Origin: Bacteriovoracaceae bacterium
GTDB lineage: Bacteria > Bdellovibrionota > Bacteriovoracia > Bacteriovoracales > Bacteriovoracaceae
DNA: 63,006 bases
Assembly: GCA_019752535.1 (NCBI GenBank)
Contig: JAIEMA010000001.1
Location: 1 to 63,006, forward strand
Direction of reading: 5' to 3'
The position numbers were made by a program, and so were the translations under genes. Positions 51,572-60,037 of this stretch are shown piece after piece (the first letter of the stretch is position 1; every line of letters starts with the position of its first letter). Below the pieces are notes generated by a model, which did no database searches, was not told the origin of the DNA, and saw only the letters and a program-made list of their open reading frames with translations.

Positions 51572-51613
51572 GTTAAACCTTCTACGACGCAACATGGAGA
51601 AAAATTTAACCGC

Positions 51614-51642
51614 TTGATTATTACGGAAAAGTTACGGATAGT
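51614..51642 (+). promoter_or_regulatory. umuDC promoter with a direct-repeat operator candidate
   Basis: TTGATT (51614-51619), 17 bases, GATAGT (51637-51642) make a fair sigma-70 promoter. TTACGGA occurs at 51621-51627 and again at 51632-51638, an 11-base period (one helical turn) exactly between -35 and -10. This spacing, TTAC-N7-TTAC, has the direct-repeat geometry of the alphaproteobacterial GTTC-N7-GTTC SOS box, not the TTAC-N3-GTAA palindrome reported for Bdellovibrio LexA. Confidence 0.5.
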
Positions 51643-51659
51643 GAGGTATGGAGGTTTCT

Positions 51660-52013
51660 ATGCGCGTGGCCGGTTTTCCATCCCCAGCAGATGAGTACGG
51701 ATTAGTCTCACTGTCTCTCTATGAACTCTTGATCCCAAGACCTTCGAGCACCTTTTTTGTCCGTGTCGCCGAAGATCTCGCCCCTAATGTGCGCGTGAAC
51801 GATATCTTGATCGTGGATCGCTCTCTTAAGGTGCGAGCGGATTGTTTGGCACTCGTGGTTCTGGCGGGCCAGCTGTGCTTGAGGAAAGTTCAGCAGCGCC
51901 AGAGCCTTACATGGCTAGTTCCACTCAATGGCGGACAGCCGACAGTTTTAAAAGAAGATGATGAACAATTACTTTGGGGAGTGGTCACTCATGTCATCCA
52001 TCAAACCTACTAG
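51660..52013 (+). CDS. umuD: UmuD'-like translesion accessory protein, lacking the autocleavage machinery
   Basis: A 117-residue protein that aligns with E. coli UmuD from just before the cleavage site: it starts MRVAGFPSPADEY, so only four residues precede the Gly that begins UmuD'. The two catalytic positions are lost: Ser60 (GDSM) is replaced in VRVAEDLAP by Leu40, and Lys97 (TVKK) by Arg75 in LCLRKV. It should therefore act as ready-made UmuD' for the polymerase, without RecA-stimulated cleavage. GGAGG lies 6 bases before the ATG at 51660. It overlaps umuC by 23 bases. Confidence 0.85.
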   Translation: MRVAGFPSPADEYGLVSLSLYELLIPRPSSTFFVRVAEDLAPNVRVNDILIVDRSLKVRADCLALVVLAGQLCLRKVQQRQSLTWLVPLNGGQPTVLKEDDEQLLWGVVTHVIHQTY

Positions 52014-53316
52014 GTGGGCCATTCTCGACTGTAATTCTTTTTACTGCTCCTGCGAGCGACTCTTTCGTCCGCACTTGATCGGACGTCCCGTGGCCGTGCT
52101 CTCTAATAATGATGGCTGCATGATTAGTGTGAGCAAAGAAGCCAAAGCTCTTGGGCTCAAACTTGGGGCCCCCGTCTTTGAAGTGCGAGATCTTATTCGT
52201 CGCCATCGTGTCCAAATCTTTTCTTCTAATTATCAGCTCTATGGTGATCTCTCTCGTCGAGTGATGCGCATTTTGGATGAACTCAATCCCGAAGTCATTC
52301 AATACTCCATCGATGAAGCCTTTATTAATTTCTCTCATGTGCCGGTTGGTGAAGAAGAGGCCTGGGCCCAAGAGCTCTCAAAAAAAGTTTTCCGCGACAC
52401 AGGGATTCCGGTTTCTATTGGAGTCTCTACAACAAAGACACTCGCCAAGGTGGCCAACAGAAGAGGCAAAAAATTAGGACTTAAAAGCTTCTGCCTCCTA
52501 GAGCCTCTTCAAGTGCAAAAGGTACTTGAAGAGACCGAGGTCGGTGATGTGTGGGGAATTGGGGCAGGATCAAAGGCCAAGCTCAATCTATACGGAATTA
52601 AAAGTGCGTGGGATTTTAGAGAATTTCAGAATACGCCTCTCATTCGCTCTCTTTTAACGGTTACCGGGGAGAGACTGCGTGATGAACTCAGAGGAATTCC
52701 CTGTGTAGAGCTGGCGGAAATGAGTGAAAAGAAAATGATTGCGAGCACACGCTCGTTTGGAAAACGAGTGTACGAGTGCCGAGAATTGGAAGAGGCGATT
52801 TCGACTTATGTGGGCTTTGCTTGCGAGAAGTTGCGGGCCCAGGGAAGTGTGGCCCGAGGCTTAAGCGTGATGCTGAGAACGAATCCTTTTGATCACGTGA
52901 ATACGTATTATCGTAGCGATGCTCAAACTTCACTGCCAATCTATACCAATGATACAGGCCTCTTCACGAAAGCGGCTCTCACCTTAGTGCGTGATCTGTT
53001 TCAAAAGGGGCTGGCCTATAAGAAGGCCGGTGTCTTTATTTATGACATTACCCCCAACATCGGCCGTCAGCAGGACCTGTTCCAACAAGAAGAGGAGAAG
53101 GCCCCCTTAATGGAGGCCATGGATGGAATCAATAAGCGCTGGGGACGAGGGACGATACGGATGGCTTCCTGTGGAACGGGCCAGGACTGGCGTATGCTCT
53201 CAGAGCAGAAATCCAATAAAACCCAGCTAAATTGGAATGATTTAGTGGAGGTCAGACGAGAGAGTAAAAATTACAGGCTATTCACAAAACCACCCCACAG
53301 GAATACACAGCCGTAG
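51991..53316 (+). CDS. umuC: DNA polymerase V subunit UmuC (Y family)
   Basis: A 441-residue Y-family polymerase. The metal-binding Asp is in AILDCNSFYCSCER and the catalytic pair in QYSIDEAF; helix-hairpin-helix and little-finger domains follow with DUF4113-like C-terminal RWGRGTIRMAS. A RQQDLFQ sequence near residue 360 fits the beta-clamp-binding motif. It performs translesion synthesis with UmuD'2. The ATG at 51991 is used; the frame is open upstream through the umuD end. Confidence 0.95.
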   Translation: MSSIKPTRWAILDCNSFYCSCERLFRPHLIGRPVAVLSNNDGCMISVSKEAKALGLKLGAPVFEVRDLIRRHRVQIFSSNYQLYGDLSRRVMRILDELNPEVIQYSIDEAFINFSHVPVGEEEAWAQELSKKVFRDTGIPVSIGVSTTKTLAKVANRRGKKLGLKSFCLLEPLQVQKVLEETEVGDVWGIGAGSKAKLNLYGIKSAWDFREFQNTPLIRSLLTVTGERLRDELRGIPCVELAEMSEKKMIASTRSFGKRVYECRELEEAISTYVGFACEKLRAQGSVARGLSVMLRTNPFDHVNTYYRSDAQTSLPIYTNDTGLFTKAALTLVRDLFQKGLAYKKAGVFIYDITPNIGRQQDLFQQEEEKAPLMEAMDGINKRWGRGTIRMASCGTGQDWRMLSEQKSNKTQLNWNDLVEVRRESKNYRLFTKPPHRNTQP

Positions 53317-53418
53317 TATTTTTGTGAAACTTATCACGTCAATCCGTGAACAAAGACCTGGCCCTGAAAGCCAAGTTTAGGCAGATTGGCGAGCACAAAT
53401 GATCTAGAAAGAGGTTTT

Positions 53419-53910
53419 ATGAAAAGTACTCTCACTCTGGCACTTGCACTCCTCTCACTTTCGGCCATTGCTGGAAGAATCACTGTGAATTCCTCATGGG
53501 CAGAAATTGAAGCCAGCAGACAGCACATAACTGTTAAACCCATGGAGCTTAATCCTGTTGGAGGTCTTTTCAATGCCTGCCTCGATGCAGATGGATTAAC
53601 TCTTCGTTCAATCAACAATATTAAGTTTTGCGATGAAGGCCATGAGCAACGCGTAGGCTCAGGTGACAATGTAACTTGGGAGTGGGTGTGTGATCGCTAC
53701 AAAAGCTGGCCAGCAAGCACTCCAAGGATCACAAAAAAGCGTGAGTGCATTGAGTTCGTGACAGAAAGTGAAAACGTTTACTGCAGAAAATATGCTGATA
53801 AAGAATTTTTGATTCCTGTGAAATACCTCATTGAAGTTCAAGAGCAAGGTGGTGAGCAGGGATATAGAACAGTCTTCAAGAAACCATTTACAATCCCAAG
53901 CTGTAATTAA
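53419..53910 (+). CDS. Small secreted Cys-containing protein
   Basis: A 163-residue exported protein: signal peptide MKSTLTLALALLSLSAIAG, then a compact domain with seven Cys (LFNACLDAD, IKFCDEG, WVCDRYK, ECIEF, VYCRKY, final SCN). Several disulfides are likely. AGAGG precedes the ATG at 53419. It is followed by a TIGR02147 regulator and a secreted metallopeptidase on the same strand, so it may share their control and destination. No family is recognised. Confidence 0.7.
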   Translation: MKSTLTLALALLSLSAIAGRITVNSSWAEIEASRQHITVKPMELNPVGGLFNACLDADGLTLRSINNIKFCDEGHEQRVGSGDNVTWEWVCDRYKSWPASTPRITKKRECIEFVTESENVYCRKYADKEFLIPVKYLIEVQEQGGEQGYRTVFKKPFTIPSCN

Positions 53911-53921
53911 GGCCAATTGAG

Positions 53922-54779
53922 ATGGATGCCACTCTATTCGATTTTAACGACTACCGCGAATATCTCACGAAAGTGATGATGCCAAACGGTCCGTATCAGC
54001 AGAAAGGTTCAAACCTTTCGCGTTGGTCACGTCGTCTAGGTCACAGCTCTCCAAGCTTGCTCTCGATGGTGCTTAAGGGTGATAGAACTCCAAGTGATGA
54101 ACTGTTAGAGAAGCTTGTTGATGAGCTCAAACTCTCGCGTCCAGAAGCCAATTTTTTAAGACTGAAAGTTAAGCTCGAGCGCTTAGAGAGAAAAGGCAAA
54201 TCAAGTGAAGAGATTCGCCAAGAAATTGATTCACTCATTAAGAGCGTAGGAAAAGTCCGTCGTCAAGTTGTAGGGCTTTCAGCTTTTGAAAGCATCGCTC
54301 AGTGGTATTGTGTTGTCATAAAGCAATTAATCGCTCTTGGTGATTTCGTCGAAGACGCTGATTGGGTCTGTCGCCGTCTGCGCCAAAAAGTTCGTCCTCA
54401 TCAAGTTAAAAAAGCTATTGAGCATCTTCTCGCTCTTGGCACGATTCAGCGTAATGAAGTCACAGGCCGCTTAGAAGTCGTACATGCAGTGAGCACTCCT
54501 TCAGAAATTCCAAGTCCGGCCATTGTTCAACATCATCTTGGTATGATTGATCGTGCTCGAGATGCAATTGAAGAGCAGAAAGTTCAAGACCGCTGTTTTA
54601 TGGACTTAACTTTAAGAGCTGATGCCAAAGATCTTCCTGAAATAAAAAAAGAGATCGCAGAATTTATTGAAATGATGAATGACAAATATGCCGTCGAAGA
54701 TGCTGCACGCGTCTATCAGTTGAACGTACAATATTTTGAACACACGACAGAGACTTCGAGTGGGGAGCGTTTACAATGA
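53922..54779 (+). CDS. TIGR02147 family protein (DUF4423, probable regulator)
   Basis: A 285-residue cytoplasmic protein of the TIGR02147 family, abundant in Fibrobacter and Bdellovibrio relatives. It opens with a FDFNDYREYLT segment; an XRE-like helix-turn-helix region follows (SRWSRRLGHSSPSLLSMVLKG, with the DELLEKLVDELKL helix), and the long helical DUF4423 region follows. It probably senses a signal and controls neighbouring secreted products. Its stop overlaps the metallopeptidase start by four bases. Confidence 0.88.
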   Translation: MDATLFDFNDYREYLTKVMMPNGPYQQKGSNLSRWSRRLGHSSPSLLSMVLKGDRTPSDELLEKLVDELKLSRPEANFLRLKVKLERLERKGKSSEEIRQEIDSLIKSVGKVRRQVVGLSAFESIAQWYCVVIKQLIALGDFVEDADWVCRRLRQKVRPHQVKKAIEHLLALGTIQRNEVTGRLEVVHAVSTPSEIPSPAIVQHHLGMIDRARDAIEEQKVQDRCFMDLTLRADAKDLPEIKKEIAEFIEMMNDKYAVEDAARVYQLNVQYFEHTTETSSGERLQ

Positions 54780-55822
54780 AAACATGGATTATCCTCTGTG
54801 GACTAGCAAGTTTTGCACTTGCTCATGCGGCCGATAAAATTGAAGTTGTAAAGCCAACAGTTTTAAAGCCTGCCGATGTCTTAAAGCCGATTGATCCAAC
54901 TGAACGTGTACAAATTTGCGGCAAGACGAGCTGTAGGACGATCATGATCAATGATCTCATGAGACAAATTGAAAGAGAGAGAAGTGGCGGTGGAGACATC
55001 ATCGGAAATGGTGGAGGTCTTGCTGAACAAAACTTCACTTACGCCCTCTCTCAGCTTCCTGAATTTATTTCTGAAACTCTGAATGAGGGTTTTGTGAAAG
55101 GGGTAGATGTTACAAATTTAAATAAAATTTACGCAGTTGCGAAATCTGAATCGGCTAAAGCAGATAAGCTCGTGTTCTTATCTGGTAAAAATAATCCAGG
55201 AATCTTTTCTGCCGCCAATGATCCAGAGATTCGTTTAGCGAAAACGGGATTAACCTCTGAGGCTCCAATATTTGTAAATATTGACCTTCTTTATAGTCGA
55301 ACAGAAGACGGAACTGAAATTCTTCCCATGCCAGTGATGATCGCTAGTCTTGTTCATGAATTAGGTCACCAGGCAGGTTTCACAGATCATGCTTACCTTG
55401 ATTTCTTGGGTGCAAGAGTTAGACGAATGATTGAAGCTGATTTTAATCGAGCGGCAAGAAAATTGAATGGAAATTTAAAGATTGAGATGGTGAGTATCAA
55501 CCTTGGATCTTTTTCGATGCCGAAATTGAGTTTAAGTATTGGTGATGCTTTCATCCCTTATGAGAAGCCACTTTATAGCGTTCTCCGCTGTAGAGATGGT
55601 GGTCTGCCACGTGCGGCCCGATTATCAAATCAGCATTGGGAGCGAGCTGCCGAGTTTGGTTCAGTCTGGATCACTCCATTTAGGGCTTGGGCAAGTTTGA
55701 CATGTGTTAATAAATCAGGCGTTTCAGAAACAGAAGATCGTGATTTGATATTAGATTTAAGAATCGACACTTCTGAAGAATTGCCAATGGTCGAAATTGT
55801 TCAACTGGCGATTGAAAACTAA
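54776..55822 (+). CDS. Secreted protein with HEXXH metallopeptidase motif
   Basis: A 348-residue exported protein: signal peptide MKTWIILCGLASFALAHAA, a Gly-rich stretch (GGGDIIGNGGG), then a catalytic-looking segment LVHELGHQAGFTDHAYLD, fitting HEXXHxxGxxD/H of metzincin-like zinc peptidases. C-terminal half is strand-rich with two Cys. Coupled by ATGA to the TIGR02147 regulator. Substrate unknown; cell wall or prey protein targets are speculation. Confidence 0.78.
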   Translation: MKTWIILCGLASFALAHAADKIEVVKPTVLKPADVLKPIDPTERVQICGKTSCRTIMINDLMRQIERERSGGGDIIGNGGGLAEQNFTYALSQLPEFISETLNEGFVKGVDVTNLNKIYAVAKSESAKADKLVFLSGKNNPGIFSAANDPEIRLAKTGLTSEAPIFVNIDLLYSRTEDGTEILPMPVMIASLVHELGHQAGFTDHAYLDFLGARVRRMIEADFNRAARKLNGNLKIEMVSINLGSFSMPKLSLSIGDAFIPYEKPLYSVLRCRDGGLPRAARLSNQHWERAAEFGSVWITPFRAWASLTCVNKSGVSETEDRDLILDLRIDTSEELPMVEIVQLAIEN

Positions 55823-56514
55823 AACGGTGACCACTTGTAGCCGGCCCCTCTCACAGAGTGAAGACCTTCACCAGATGGGCCGAGTTTTTTTCTAAGAGAA
55901 GAGACATGTGTATCAACCGTACGGCTTTGAATGTCACCGTCATGACCCCAGACATCTTCTAAGAGTTGCTCCCGAGAGAAGACTTGATCAGGTCTTTGAA
56001 TTAACTTTAAAAGCAGCTGAAATTCTTTAATCGTTAAAATGACTTCATGACTTTCATTGTTCTGTTTGACCCAGATTTTGAGGCGACTCTTATCAAGTCT
56101 GAAAGGGCCAACTTCTACGATTTCACTTTCTTCGCCTAAGACTAACTTTAAATGTTTCTCAAGTAGGGCCCTGAAGGCTTGAGGGCGGATGGGTTTTTGA
56201 ACAAATGCAGTCGCACCCAAGGCATAAGCTTTGACTTCATCCGCTTCATTCTCACTAGCAGTTAGGATAAGAACAAGGGGTGGAAGAGCGGGAAGTATTC
56301 TTTTTGCACGTTCAAGAAATTGATATCCGTTTTCATCAGCAGAGAGGTTGAGATCCACGATTAAAACATCAATGCCGCCCTCCTGCAGTCGAGTCATGGC
56401 ATTTTGTGGCAAGAGCTCAGCATGAAAATGAACAAGACTAGGAACTGCTTTCTCCACGATGTGGTGAATTTCGATGTCGTCATCAAGTAGCAGTAAGCTA
56501 GGTAGTGTTTTCAC
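55819..56514 (-). CDS. OmpR-family response regulator
   Basis: A 231-residue two-component regulator: receiver domain with acidic LLLDDDIEI (about 8-16), phosphoacceptor Asp in VLIVDLNLS (about 54), conserved Thr in LILTAS and Lys in QKPIRP, then a winged-helix DNA-binding domain (REQLLEDVWGH, RTVDTHVSSLRKKL). No histidine kinase gene is adjacent, so it is an orphan here. Its end overlaps the metallopeptidase end by four bases. Confidence 0.92.
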   Translation of the reverse strand: MKTLPSLLLLDDDIEIHHIVEKAVPSLVHFHAELLPQNAMTRLQEGGIDVLIVDLNLSADENGYQFLERAKRILPALPPLVLILTASENEADEVKAYALGATAFVQKPIRPQAFRALLEKHLKLVLGEESEIVEVGPFRLDKSRLKIWVKQNNESHEVILTIKEFQLLLKLIQRPDQVFSREQLLEDVWGHDGDIQSRTVDTHVSSLRKKLGPSGEGLHSVRGAGYKWSPF

Positions 56515-56587
56515 ATTAATAGGTTAAGACGGATTAGAATAATCATCAACAATTCATGAAAAGGAAGTTTAATCTGGAGCAAATTGA

Positions 56588-58411
56588 TCAGGCGATAAAT
56601 TCAAAGAGCTCTAAAGCGTAGTACTCCTCAAGCCATTTTTTGGCGTGTTCTCCCTTTAGGGCCATTACATCTTTGATAGTCTTCTTTTTCTCACTAAGTT
56701 CTGTAATCAGCGCAATATCGTCTGTCCGGATAACATGAGTTCGACCTCTACTTTGGGAATAAAAGGCAAGCTGTTTACCCAAAGGAAAAAAATTTAAACC
56801 TTGTTTGATTTGAAGGCTCTCAACTTGCTTCTTCTCAAATTCTTCTCGGAAATAAAAACGGGCCGGATTAAGAGAGATATTAAAAGCTAAGTCATAAAAC
56901 ATTTCATAGATCTTCTTCTCTTCTTGAGCAGTCATACCTACTTTCGTTTTAAAATCTCTAGAATGAAATCCATTATGTTGTGTTCTTAGATAAGGGACTT
57001 CGTTATTCACTTCTAAGTTATAATCTTCAGGGTCTTGATCCATCTTCGTATTGGCCGAAAGATAGAATTTAAAAACAGCAAGACTTAAGATCGTATCTTC
57101 AAATTGCCAAATATCTTGATATGTTTGTAGAGCTTCTTCAAAAGTTGTCGTTGGATAGTTTGGAATCAGATTCACTTTCACCGGCACATTATATTTTTTA
57201 GCATGCTCAAGATTTCGAAGTATATCTTCTCTGCGACCTTGTTTTTGCATTAGTTCCAGTACTCGGTCATTGGTAGATTCTGTTCCAAACACAATGATTC
57301 CAATCTTCGCTTTGGAAGCTTCTTTAAAAAACTCTTCTGTTAAGTTTTTATTGTTGATCATGTAGGCACTAGTTCGGAGTTCGAAATTGTCTTGATTCGC
57401 TCGCTCACAGAGTTCTTTGTAGAATTTTGGTGGAACCGCATCAGAAATGAGGTTCACATATGAATTTGGAATGCGCTCTCGGATTTTTTTGATCTCATCA
57501 TAGACGATATCGACAGAGCGGGAGATATAGCGAAATCCTCCCAGATCCCCCATGAGGATGTAGTCACAGAAAGAACATTTCCCCCAATAGCATCCCTTGT
57601 TTACAAGAACCGGGATTCTTAATACTGCATACTTATCCAATTCATCAAAATCGGTATAGGGAATAGCATCGAGCATTTTTGATGTGGCGACACTTCCGTA
57701 AGTCACTTCAGAGAAAAAATCTTCAGGGCACTGACGTATCACTTCTGCAATTTTTTCTTCTGCAAACCCTGAGAAGAAAACATTAAAAAGCTTCAGATCT
57801 TTGATCTCATTCACAACTTCCGGTGGGAGAAGGGAGATCTGAGCGCCACCCAAAATTATTTTTACATTTTTTGATTTTGAACGAAAGTATCTTGCAGTCT
57901 CGAGCGTAAACGGAAGTTGATTGCCAAAGGCACAGCTCATGCAAATCGTTTTGCCTTCGATGTCAAACTGATCCAAAAGTTTATAAAAAAGTTTTTTTAC
58001 AGGAGGGATTGTTGCAAGGCCATTTTTGACATAGTCATCAACTGTTCTAAGGTTATCCATAAAAAATTCGACAAGCGAATTACAGAGGATCACTTTTTGT
58101 TGGTGCTCAATAACAATATTTTTCTCGAGATTTGATATAAGTAAATTGACGTGCCCTATAGCGCTTTTGAGTTGCTTCAGTTTTTCTTTCGGCATCGTAT
58201 CGATTTCTAGTAGATCTCTGTCGAATTCATCACGAATCTCTTTTAATAACTGGGGGTCGGCTATCTCATCAACAAAGGCTCTATTTAGATCGAGATTTTG
58301 TACGTTGAATCCCTCTTTCCTTAATATCGTTGAAAGAAGATGGGGAGCAAGGTAAGGGCCAATTGAGGAAGCTGGTAAGAGAGGCGCAAAGAGGAAAATA
58401 ACGTTTTTCAT
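56588..58411 (-). CDS. B12-binding-domain radical SAM protein
   Basis: A 607-residue protein. The N terminus (IFLFAPLLPASSIGPYLAP) begins a cobalamin-binding-like region, and the radical SAM cluster motif is NKGCYWGKCSFCDY (CxxxCxxC, about residue 270). The C-terminal third is a helical domain. Such proteins methylate or rearrange unreactive carbons; substrate cannot be told. No partner gene adjoins it. A terminator and tRNA-Gly lie upstream on the same strand. Confidence 0.85.
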   Translation of the reverse strand: MKNVIFLFAPLLPASSIGPYLAPHLLSTILRKEGFNVQNLDLNRAFVDEIADPQLLKEIRDEFDRDLLEIDTMPKEKLKQLKSAIGHVNLLISNLEKNIVIEHQQKVILCNSLVEFFMDNLRTVDDYVKNGLATIPPVKKLFYKLLDQFDIEGKTICMSCAFGNQLPFTLETARYFRSKSKNVKIILGGAQISLLPPEVVNEIKDLKLFNVFFSGFAEEKIAEVIRQCPEDFFSEVTYGSVATSKMLDAIPYTDFDELDKYAVLRIPVLVNKGCYWGKCSFCDYILMGDLGGFRYISRSVDIVYDEIKKIRERIPNSYVNLISDAVPPKFYKELCERANQDNFELRTSAYMINNKNLTEEFFKEASKAKIGIIVFGTESTNDRVLELMQKQGRREDILRNLEHAKKYNVPVKVNLIPNYPTTTFEEALQTYQDIWQFEDTILSLAVFKFYLSANTKMDQDPEDYNLEVNNEVPYLRTQHNGFHSRDFKTKVGMTAQEEKKIYEMFYDLAFNISLNPARFYFREEFEKKQVESLQIKQGLNFFPLGKQLAFYSQSRGRTHVIRTDDIALITELSEKKKTIKDVMALKGEHAKKWLEEYYALELFEFIA

Positions 58412-58483
58412 AAGCCTAATTATACCCAGCTTTTGTAAGCCATAAAAATCTTTATGTTAAACGAGACTGAGACTAATAAAAAA

Positions 58484-58500
58484 GCCACCTTAGAGGTGGC
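58484..58500 (-). terminator. Rho-independent terminator of tRNA-Gly
   Basis: A 7-bp stem GCCACCT/AGGTGGC with a three-base loop, followed on the minus strand by six T. It lies 27 bases past the tRNA end. Confidence 0.85.
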
Positions 58501-58526
58501 TTCTTTATTTGGCTTTAGGCTTAATT

Positions 58527-58602
58527 TGGAGCGGGCGAAGAGATTCGAACTCTCGACCTTCACGATGGCAACGTGACGCTCTACCAACTGAGCTACACCC
58601 GC
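58527..58602 (-). tRNA. tRNA-Gly(GCC)
   Basis: A 76-base tRNA with encoded CCA on the minus strand. Acceptor stem begins GCGGGTG; anticodon stem TCACG/CGTGA around TTGCCAT gives anticodon GCC, which reads GGC and GGU. The T arm GAGAG-TTCGAAT-CTCTT is intact. Unlike tRNA-Arg, no partial copies follow it. Confidence 0.96.
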
Positions 58603-58657
58603 GTAGGGAAGAAATTTAATGGCAGGCCTTCCACTCCGTCAACGGCTTTCCTGGTAT

Positions 58658-59986
58658 TTACTGAAATTTCTGTTCCAACGCCTTGATAATCTTCTGATAA
58701 GAGGGATTTGTGTATTGGGCATACAGAATGGGAAGGATTTCGCGCTTGCTGGATGGTTTGTCGGGGCGCAGCAGAATTTTCACAAAACTATCGGCAATAA
58801 CGAAAACTTTTGAAAGCGGGTGTAATTCCTCGCCTGGGCAATCATTAAAACCGACTCCATCCATTTTTCCATGATGCTGCATAAGGACAGTCTTAATGTA
58901 TTCGTTGGCCCCTGGATGGCGCTCAAGAAGAGTGGCGGCATCACGGGCATGAGTAATCACGGCCTGACGTTCCTCATCGACGAGATTTGAATTTCGCAGG
59001 TCTTCATCTGAGTTGATTGAAATCTGCTCGTTAGATTTCAAAGTAATGTCACTGAAAAAGGCGACAAAACTTAAAATCTCCAGATGTTTAGGCTGATACC
59101 AGCTTTGCTTTGAGAGAATGTACTGACACATCACTGCGATCAAGTGGCAGTGCTGATAGGCAAGGCTGACTTTACTGGTGAAGAGAAATTTTAAAAGACC
59201 AGCTAGTTGTGGAGAGTCTTTTACACTCATAATCATCGAGTTAATTCCTGCATCAGCAAGTTCAACAGTCGCCTGATCCATTCCAATTTTAATGACCTGA
59301 TCTGCCACGACATCATAGGAATGGGCCGTCGTGAGAATTCTGTCTTCCATTGAAAGATCTGTTCTCTCAAGCTTCTTTACAAGAGAGTTTGTCACGAATG
59401 TGGTGAAGTATTGCTGATAGTCTCGCTGAACATAAAATTCTTTAAGACCCTGGTCTTCATATTTTTTGATGGCATTAAAATCAAAAACGTCTTTATTATG
59501 AATTCTTTTTACGAATTGATATTCACCAGGTGCTTTTTTGATTCGGATAAAAACATCACATGGGGTTTGAGTGATGTCATAAAAATAAGACAGACTCATG
59601 GGTACATAGTCTGGCTTCACTCGGCGAGCCAGTTCTTCTGGTGTTACTCCTAAAAATTTCGCCGCCTGCTGAATGAGTTTCTCCCATGCAATCGGTTCAG
59701 GGAGGCACAAAGCACGATCGGAGATATCTGCAACTTCTCCCATGACCAATAAGGGAATATCGAGCATTTCACTTTTAAGATGTTCCACTAAGCGCAAGGC
59801 CGTGTTTTCAGCGCCAATTTTATTTTTACAAATAATAAGCGAGATAGTGGGAAGAATTTTGAGCAACTGAATGGCGTCTTCCGCACTTTGGCGAATGATG
59901 ACATCTGTTCCTGCAAAAGTATTGAGATTGAGGGAGAAAATTTTCCTCAAGTCTTCGTTCGGTTCAATGAGTATTGTTTGGCTCAT
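58658..59986 (-). CDS. Receiver-like protein with a degenerate HD-GYP domain
   Basis: A 442-residue protein: N-terminal receiver-like fold (TILIEPNEDLRKIFSLNL) without a clear phosphoacceptor Asp, a middle domain, and a C-terminal helical region that lines up with HD-GYP phosphodiesterases. The metal-binding HD has become SD in FFSDITL, while HHGKMDGVGF keeps HH but has GVGF in place of GYP. It is probably catalytically inactive and could instead bind nucleotide or protein partners. Confidence 0.68.
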   Translation of the reverse strand: MSQTILIEPNEDLRKIFSLNLNTFAGTDVIIRQSAEDAIQLLKILPTISLIICKNKIGAENTALRLVEHLKSEMLDIPLLVMGEVADISDRALCLPEPIAWEKLIQQAAKFLGVTPEELARRVKPDYVPMSLSYFYDITQTPCDVFIRIKKAPGEYQFVKRIHNKDVFDFNAIKKYEDQGLKEFYVQRDYQQYFTTFVTNSLVKKLERTDLSMEDRILTTAHSYDVVADQVIKIGMDQATVELADAGINSMIMSVKDSPQLAGLLKFLFTSKVSLAYQHCHLIAVMCQYILSKQSWYQPKHLEILSFVAFFSDITLKSNEQISINSDEDLRNSNLVDEERQAVITHARDAATLLERHPGANEYIKTVLMQHHGKMDGVGFNDCPGEELHPLSKVFVIADSFVKILLRPDKPSSKREILPILYAQYTNPSYQKIIKALEQKFQ

Positions 59987-60037
59987 ACGCTAAAATTGTA
60001 TCACGCTGAAGCTGTTGGAAAAGCAGGAAAAATACTT

